Assembly: GCF_029852145.1 (NCBI RefSeq)
Contig: NC_079969.1
Coordinates: 12,432,465-12,496,464 of the forward strand
Direction of reading: 5' to 3'
From: Microplitis mediator
Taxonomy: Eukaryota; Arthropoda; Insecta; Hymenoptera; Braconidae
DNA length: 64,000 bases
In this document: positions 58,416 through 64,000 of the stretch, piece by piece
Layout: every line of letters starts with the position of its first letter
Numbering within the stretch: position 1 is the first letter of the stretch
Translations under genes and position numbers: made by a program
The notes under the pieces: model-generated
What the model was told of the DNA's origin: nothing
Database searches by the model: none
Seen by the model: the letters and a program-made list of their open reading frames with translations, nothing else

Positions 58416-59386
58416 CCCGGAAAAAATGATCAGGCCTGACCATGCCTGTTCATGTATGATCAGGCCTGAAATTAGACCTGATCATGCCTGTTCATGTATG
58501 ATCAGGCCTGAAATTAGACATGATCAGGCCTGATCATACCTGTCCATGCCTGTTCATGTCTGAGGCGTTAAATACACTCAGGCCTGTTCATGGCTGTTCA
58601 TGTCTGTTCATGCCTGACCATGTCTGTTCATGTCTGTTCATGCATGTTCATGTCTGTTCATGTCTGAAGTGTTAAATACAGTCAGGCCTGATCATACGTG
58701 CCCATGCCTGGTCATGTCTGTTCATGTCTGAAGCGTTAAATACAGTCAGGTCTGATCATGCCTGTTCATGTCTGTTCATGGCTGTTCATGGTTGTTCATG
58801 TCTGAAGCGTTAACTACGCTCAGGACTGATCATACCTGCCCACACCTGGTCATGTCTGTTCATGTCTGAAGCGTTGAATAAGCTCAGGCCTGATCAGGCC
58901 TGTTCATGCCTGGTTATGTCTGTTCATGTCTGTTCATAGATATAAAATTTTTTTGACCAAGAATCTATTACGTATAACCCGGGAAAAAAGGATCAGACCT
59001 GATCAGACATGAACAGGCATGAGTCTTAAGACTTTCAGTACTTAAAGTTCGTACGAGACCTAATTTTCAACTCAATTTCTTAGGTCAACAGGTAACGAGG
59101 CGAACTTTCAAGCGCAGGGTCCACGGTTCGAATCCTAGACACTCCCATATTTTTTATTTTTTTTCATTTTTATAGAAATAATTATATATAATTGTATATA
59201 GTTATGCATAATTATATATAATTATATAGGACCATTTTTATATATAATTGTTTTACCAAAATGGGCATGAACAGGCATGAACAGACCTGAACATGCCTGA
59301 TCAGGCCTGGTCATTTTTCATGTCTGATAGGGCCTGAAGACTCATGCCAGCTCATGTCTGATCAGGCCTGAACATTTTTTCCCGGG
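58416..59386. mobile_element. GCCCGGAAAAAA element with GATCAGGCCTG minisatellite
   Basis: Ends CCCGGAAAAAATGATCAGG and TGAACATTTTTTCCCGGG; filled with TGTTCATGCCTG and ATGATCAGGCCTG words. Holds a tRNA-like module (59085-59150) next to TATATAATTATAT repeats. Confidence 0.7.
59085..59150 (+). tRNA. tRNA-like Pol III module (pseudo)
   Basis: A-box-like GGTCAACAGGTAACG, B box GGTTCGAATCC, followed by a T-rich run. No full cloverleaf. Confidence 0.35.
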
Positions 59387-59394
59387 CGATTTAC

Positions 59395-59638
59395 GACTTT
59401 AATATGACGTCACAGTTTAATAGGGATAGGACATAATATTTACGTAATATTTAAGTCACCATTATGATATCATATAAAAGTCAAATTTTAGGTCAGTTCT
59501 ATGTCATAATTATGTCACACTATATGACATCATCTCAAAGTCATTAATAAAGTCATTTTTATGTCATATCTATGTAAAAATTTTATGATCTCTATATGAC
59601 CTGTCTATGACGTCATATGAAGGTTATCTGTTCACTGG
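59395..59638. mobile_element. Fragment of the CCCAGTGAACACATG element
   Basis: ATGACGTCA-type words and terminal ATCTGTTCACTGGG, matching the ends of 46721-48118 inversely. Confidence 0.55.
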
Positions 59639-59689
59639 GTGTACAAAACCAAATTCATCATTAGGTGCATTATTTACGTAGAATGTATC

Positions 59690-60260
59690 AATTTGATTAT
59701 TTGAGTTAAGTAATGCCATGAATTTCTCTTATTTATAACTGTATAAGAGACTAGAGGTTCAGACTACAATGTCTACAATCCAGCGATCACCAATGTTAAG
59801 CAGCATCGACGTGGGACATTAATTGGACGGGTGACCTCGTAGTAAAACAGTAGTCAACGGATTATAAAGTGGTCCCAGTAAGAGAATGCACTTCGGAAAT
59901 TGCCCCCACTACCGAACATTTATGAACTGCGCATGCGCACAGTAAAGTGGGAGAACATTTAGCACATAAAACATCTAGAGTGGGAGTAAAAACCGACGAC
60001 ACCCGAGGTACATTCTCTTGATGGGATGACAATAGATATTTTTTTTTATTTAGATTTAACCGACATTTATATTGATGAAAACAAGAAATCCTAATTAAAT
60101 TACTTAATTAATTATTTACAGATATTCTAAATGAGATTCTAAAAATGACTATATTCGTTCACGCATGATTATATATAATCAGATCTGGCTAATTTTTGGA
60201 TCTGATCATATATAAGTGATTATATATAAATAGGCAAAATCATTTTTTCCCGTGCTTATT
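59690..60260 (+). mobile_element. 5S-rRNA-derived repeat, copy 2, interrupted
   Basis: 5S-like core 59771-59862 (GCGATCACCAATGTTAAGC, then GGGTGACCTCGTAGT), same flanks as copy 1. The 152-bp element 59874-60025 is inserted just after the 5S-like part. Ends TTTTTTCCCGTG. Confidence 0.65.
59874..60025. mobile_element. 152-bp inverted-end element, compact relative of 26373-28170
   Basis: Ends CCCAGTAAGAGAATGC and CATTCTCTTGATGGG. Internally joins both halves of the 26373-28170 element at a single CTAAATGTT (inverse AACATTTAG). Confidence 0.7.
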
Positions 60261-60559
60261 AAAAGAAACGATTTGCAATTATATTAAATACCCACAAGAA
60301 GGGTGATTCAAAAGTATTCAAAGCATGAAAAAGTATTTAAAATTTTTTTTTTCAAATCGTTTTTTTTAATAAGCGTTTACTCTAATACTGGAAACTACAA
60401 AAAATAACTATAAAAAAAAACCGTCCATAAAGCACACCTGCGCTTTCGCGCTTGAGGTGTGCAAAAAAAATATATATGGTTTTTCATTTTATTTAATCGA
60501 TCATATGGAGTGATTTAATCTTACTCCAATGAATAGAGGCTATCATCTTAATTATTTTT

Positions 60560-60699
60560 TTTCGGATTTCCGATTTTTAACTTTCAATCGAATTCATTCG
60601 GAACTTTCCGATGAAAAGTGATTGGAAGTAAATCGGAAATTTCCAATTACATCCGATTAAAATTTTCCAATTGGATTTAATCGAAGTTTTTAATCAGGG
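60560..60699. mobile_element. TCCGATT-rich element, copy 3 (partial)
   Basis: AATCGGAAATTTCC words and end AGTTTTTAATCAGGG, as in 953-1247 and 2229-3380. Confidence 0.55.
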
Positions 60700-61189
60700 T
60701 TCTTTAGAATGGAAGACAATTGAGGTTAGTCAGTATAAGTTGGTATAGGTTATGAATTTGCTTCATGGACGAGCTGGTTCGACGAAAGAAAATGTGCCAC
60801 GGCCGACTAGGGCAAATGTAGTTTTAAGCGTGGCCACGAGCTGGAAAAATTCAAAAAATGACTAACTTCATAGTATGCAGAGACCTCTATCATCCACACT
60901 TCATAGAGAATATTTTTGACCCATCTTTCTTACTAAACTTAGTAATATTTGGTATAGTAAAATGTACTTTTACTATACTCCTCACGAAGTTTACTGAGAA
61001 CTTATCACCCAAATCCACCCAATTGACAGAAAGTTATGGGAAAGTTGGCGTCAATTAATTGAAAAACAACTTTCACATTAAACTTGACGTTAAATTCCAA
61101 CCATGGCTTTTTCTGCAACTTGTAGTCAATGACTAGGGAATGGAGAATAACGGAAGTGGAATGTGTGTGAATAATAGTGTAAAGTAGTA
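60700..61189. other. Upstream of PIAS copy 2, no gene seen
   Basis: Mixed sequence with GATAGCCA-style words (AAGTTGGCGTCAATTAATTG). Not homologous to the sequence upstream of copy 1. Short open frames have no recognisable similarity. Confidence 0.5.
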
Positions 61190-61443
61190 CTTTCTCCCCC
61201 TTACCAAACACATATATTTATATTTGTACGTGTATATAAATATATATTGAAAAATTTAATTTATTTAATGTGAATCATTTTTTATACTTTATCTGCAATA
61301 CTTTCGGTAATTATACGAGACATCTTATAAAAGGATATGATGTAACGTAACGCTTAATTGTAAACTGAGAATAATTATTTTTAAAGTAATTATTCGATTA
61401 GGGATTTTAAAAAACGGCATCCTCAGATAAGCAACTTACGAGG

Positions 61444-61467
61444 ATGGCCGATACTGATGAATTGGAG
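61444..61467 (+). CDS. Su(var)2-10: PIAS copy 2 exon 1
   Basis: MADTDELE, identical to copy 1; donor GCAAGT. Confidence 0.88.
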
Positions 61468-62213
61468 GCAAGTACCTACATTACACACTAACGATTTATA
61501 TTTTTCTCTGTTCAATTCAATGCTGATGACTAAAATGATTTATAATTTTTATATTTCAATGTATAATTTTCTTTTCTTTTTTTTTTAACCAATTTCCGGC
61601 TACTAAAAATAAAATTAAAAACATTTATGGGATTAATGTTGTCAGTAATGAATTGATAATTTAATAACAATTGAATATAAAACACATAATTATGTTAATG
61701 TACAAATGATTGATGAAGAAATTGAATTTAAATAAATTTTTGGTTACAATTATCAAACAATAATAACAATAATTCAGTAAAATCATGATATTCGAGTCAA
61801 TCCTTCGTATAATATTTAATATGAATGTATACTTACTCATTTATTAACATAATTTTATGTTGCAGAATATGGTATTAAGTTTTCGGGTCTCTGAGCTTCA
61901 GATGCTTTTAGGTTTTGCTGGTAGAAATAAGTCTGGACGTAAAAACGAGTTACAAACGCGTGCGTTAGAACTTTTAAGACTCAGATCTCATCCTGTACAA
62001 CTTAAAATTCGTGAACTTTACAAAACAATACAGTAAGAATATTTTAATTTCATAAAATTAATTATATACTTTCAGTAAATAAATTTATTATTAAATTATA
62101 TTACCATTTTTTAGAGCCGATCAACTAGCAGCTCATCAAATGTACGGACAATCTGGGACTGGTAATGAACCATCAATCGATCAAAATTTACATCAACGAT
62201 CAGATGATTCAAG
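61444..62213 (+). CDS. Su(var)2-10: PIAS/Su(var)2-10 copy 2, exons 1-3 (continues off right edge)
   Basis: Three exons in the same frame and order as copy 1: MADTDELE, then the SAP domain (GRKNELQTRALELLRLR, SHPVQLKIRELYKTIQ) and the linker ADQLAAHQMYGQSG. N, P, V and Q at the sites that differ from copy 1 fit better what I recall of other PIAS proteins (PIAS1 has ...PAVQMKIKELY), so this is likely the conserved gene. Exon 4 is not found before 64000 and would lie outside, as would PINIT and SP-RING. The GC-AG first intron is kept. Confidence 0.88.
61866..62032 (+). CDS. Su(var)2-10: PIAS copy 2 exon 2 (SAP domain)
   Basis: 167 bases; acceptor TGTTGCAG, donor GTAAGAA. Five differences from copy 1, all replacing: D to N, K to R, H to P, A to V, E to Q (copy 1 to copy 2). 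Confidence 0.95.
62115..62213 (+). CDS. Su(var)2-10: PIAS copy 2 exon 3
   Basis: 99 bases; acceptor TTTTTTAG, donor GTAAAA. Two differences from copy 1, both replacing: N to D and S to A. Confidence 0.9.
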
Positions 62214-62635
62214 GTAAAATTTTATTTGTATTCATCTATTTAATCTTCTATATTACTAAGAGAATAAGGAAAAATTTGTTCCTGCCATATCTATATGATA
62301 GAATTAGTTAATGTTATTGAATTTGGTATCATTAGAAAGCTTTTGACTTGAATTTGTGCCTTTTCATAGTTTAAACTCATTTTAATTGCCAAGTATTAAG
62401 ATAAATAGATTTATCTATATCATTCGAATTACATTTAAACTACGCGAGAAAAAAGACGATCGTATTTATTTTCTTTAAATAAACAAATTAATACTTTAAT
62501 TATTCTGTTACTAAATATGACTGAATGTCACTGAATACATAGCTATATTATTTATATCGCGTTACTTATTCTAAAATGACAGATTTTTATACTCCCTTTT
62601 GGTTTTAGGAAGCTTCTCAAAGCCAAAAAAGTATG

Positions 62636-62896
62636 CATAGAAAAAAAAAGGATTCATTGACACAAAAAACCTTTACTCGCCTAAAGAAAATTTTTACTTA
62701 CCCCAGGAAATTGTTTGCATTGTGAATTGAAAACAAAAATTTATTTAGAACTAAAAATAATTACTTAGTGCAAAGAATTATTTCTTGACAAAAAATATTT
62801 TCTCGCTCCAAGACAATTTTTGTATTTACTTCATGATGCTTAAATTTTTTAGTGCAAATTAAAACTCTTTGCGGCAAGAAATCCTTTTTTTCTGCG
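62636..62896. mobile_element. Short TA-flanked CATAGAAAAA element, duplicated copy
   Basis: Same element as 33270-33533 at the matching place in the duplication; ends slightly decayed (GCATAG, CTGCG). Confidence 0.7.
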
Positions 62897-63052
62897 TATT
62901 TTATAAATTTAGTAGTGATATTTAGGCAGTCACGTAGTGACTGCAGGTTGCTCGTTATTTATTAACGCCTTTAGTAATTATACACAGTAAATATAATTGA
63001 ATGTGTGATAATCAATTTAACAATTGATATAGACTTTAACTATCCCAAATAA

Positions 63053-63674
63053 CAATCTTGTTCGAAACTTGAGCAAGCCAGGTCTCAAGTTCGATAGACG
63101 TTAGTGTCTTTTTCTACATATGTGTCTTGCTGTAGATACTTGTAACCAGATTTAAATTGCAAGCCTTTCATAAGAAATTCGTGCCAGATTATAACTTAAT
63201 TCTGGAGGAAAACTATAGTTGAAAATAATTGCGCATGGCTTGCTCAAGATCTGCTGAAGGCTCTAAATTGACCTCGAGCCTTGAGTAGATCTTGAGCAAG
63301 TCATGCGTCAGTACCTGCCGTAAGTTACTGTGCAAGAAATGTGTCAGAATCTTTTCAACTGCACCGTATCTAAGATATCTGCAGTATTCTTGTGTATAAT
63401 GCCGAGTAAGTCATGCACAAATCTTACGCAAAACCCATACGTTTTACAATTTTGAGCCTTAAGCAGATCTCGAGCAAGCCATGTGCAACTAGTTTCAACT
63501 ATAGTCTTCCTCCGGAATTGAGTTATAATCTGGTACGAATTCCTTGTGTAAGACTTGCACTAGACTTGCTATTAAAATCTGGCCACAAGTATCTTCAGCA
63601 AGACACATAGGTAGATAAATACACTAACGTTTATTAAACTTAAGCCCAGGCTTGCTCAACCCTTGAACAAGATT
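63053..63674. mobile_element. CTTGAGCAAG imperfect palindrome
   Basis: Arms of about 300 bp share CAATCTTGTTCxAA, TATGTGTCTTGCTG, CCAGATTATAACT and ACTATAGTTGAAA inversely; degenerate TTGAGCAAG words inside. The open frame 63413-63610 lies within an arm. Confidence 0.65.
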
Positions 63675-64000
63675 GGCATATGAGTAATCGGCCAATTTGG
63701 TTCATTTTTGAACTTGATTAAGCTATCAAACCAAAAAATATGTGTGCCAAGTTTGACTTGGGTCTCTTCAAAATTGTGGGCGCTATCGTGACCACAAGGC
63801 TCATGATTTTCTTAACAAATTACGTAGTTGCTTTTTAACGTCATAATAAACAACGAATACAATTTTGAGAATCGATGAATGAAGTCACCGCAGTGAAAGT
63901 TAAGTCTTATTTAATTACCTACAACAGCCGAAATTTAATTCTATCGTAGCATTCAGAAGATATTACAAGTAAAAGCCGCAAAAAACTTTTTTTCGATATT

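Larger units (their letters stand above)
61190..62960 (+). repeat. Segmental duplication, copy 2 (PIAS 5' end)
   Basis: Matches 28185-33600 minus the insertions there. Differs by about 105 extra bases at roughly 61332-61435, directly before the start codon. Confidence 0.9.

Overview
This is an AT-rich, intron-containing insect nuclear segment. The two conserved genes (Dicer-1 and a PIAS SUMO ligase), the exon structure and the repeat style fit a hymenopteran, probably a parasitoid wasp. That placement is inference from memory of these families; no species is claimed.

Genes. (1) Positions 1-17546, minus strand: the 5' part of Dicer-1, ten exons that join in frame for about 663 residues (start codon, helicase-like half, start of the DUF283 region) and run off the left edge. 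(2) 28337-35132, plus strand: exons 1-4 of a PIAS/Su(var)2-10 gene (SAP domain plus Q-rich linker), with a GC-AG first intron. (3) 42362-45338, plus strand: two exons encoding the C-terminal part of a MULE-type transposase. PIAS exon 4 ends in phase 0 and the first MULE exon begins in phase 0, so the two can splice in frame to a 418-residue SAP-MULE protein. No PINIT or SP-RING exon of PIAS is visible after exon 4. (4) 61444-62213, plus strand: a second copy of PIAS exons 1-3, with the rest presumably beyond the right edge. In the 290 coding bases shared by the two PIAS copies there are seven differences, all amino-acid replacing and none silent, while about 370 bases of intron 1 look identical.

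The rest is dominated by non-autonomous DNA elements, mostly fold-back (palindromic) and nested up to four deep. Recurrent groups are: TA-flanked elements ending CACNGAGAAAAA (5154, 11158, 29691, 33270, 42942, 55384); TA-flanked GGGTG elements (16230, 40312, 50857, 52882); CCC...GGG-ended elements with internal minisatellites of about 91-93 bp (32265, 48567, 51489, and relatives at 46721, 49226, 58416); hAT-, piggyBac-, PIF- and MULE-like short elements recognised by target duplications; tRNA- and 5S-rRNA-derived SINE-like units; and a non-LTR reverse transcriptase relic. The PIAS duplication supplies 'empty sites' that date several insertions.

Layout: 1-17546 Dicer-1 with repeat-filled introns; 17547-28336 repeat-rich intergenic; 28337-45338 PIAS copy 1 plus MULE exons; 45339-61443 nested repeats; 61444-64000 start of PIAS copy 2.
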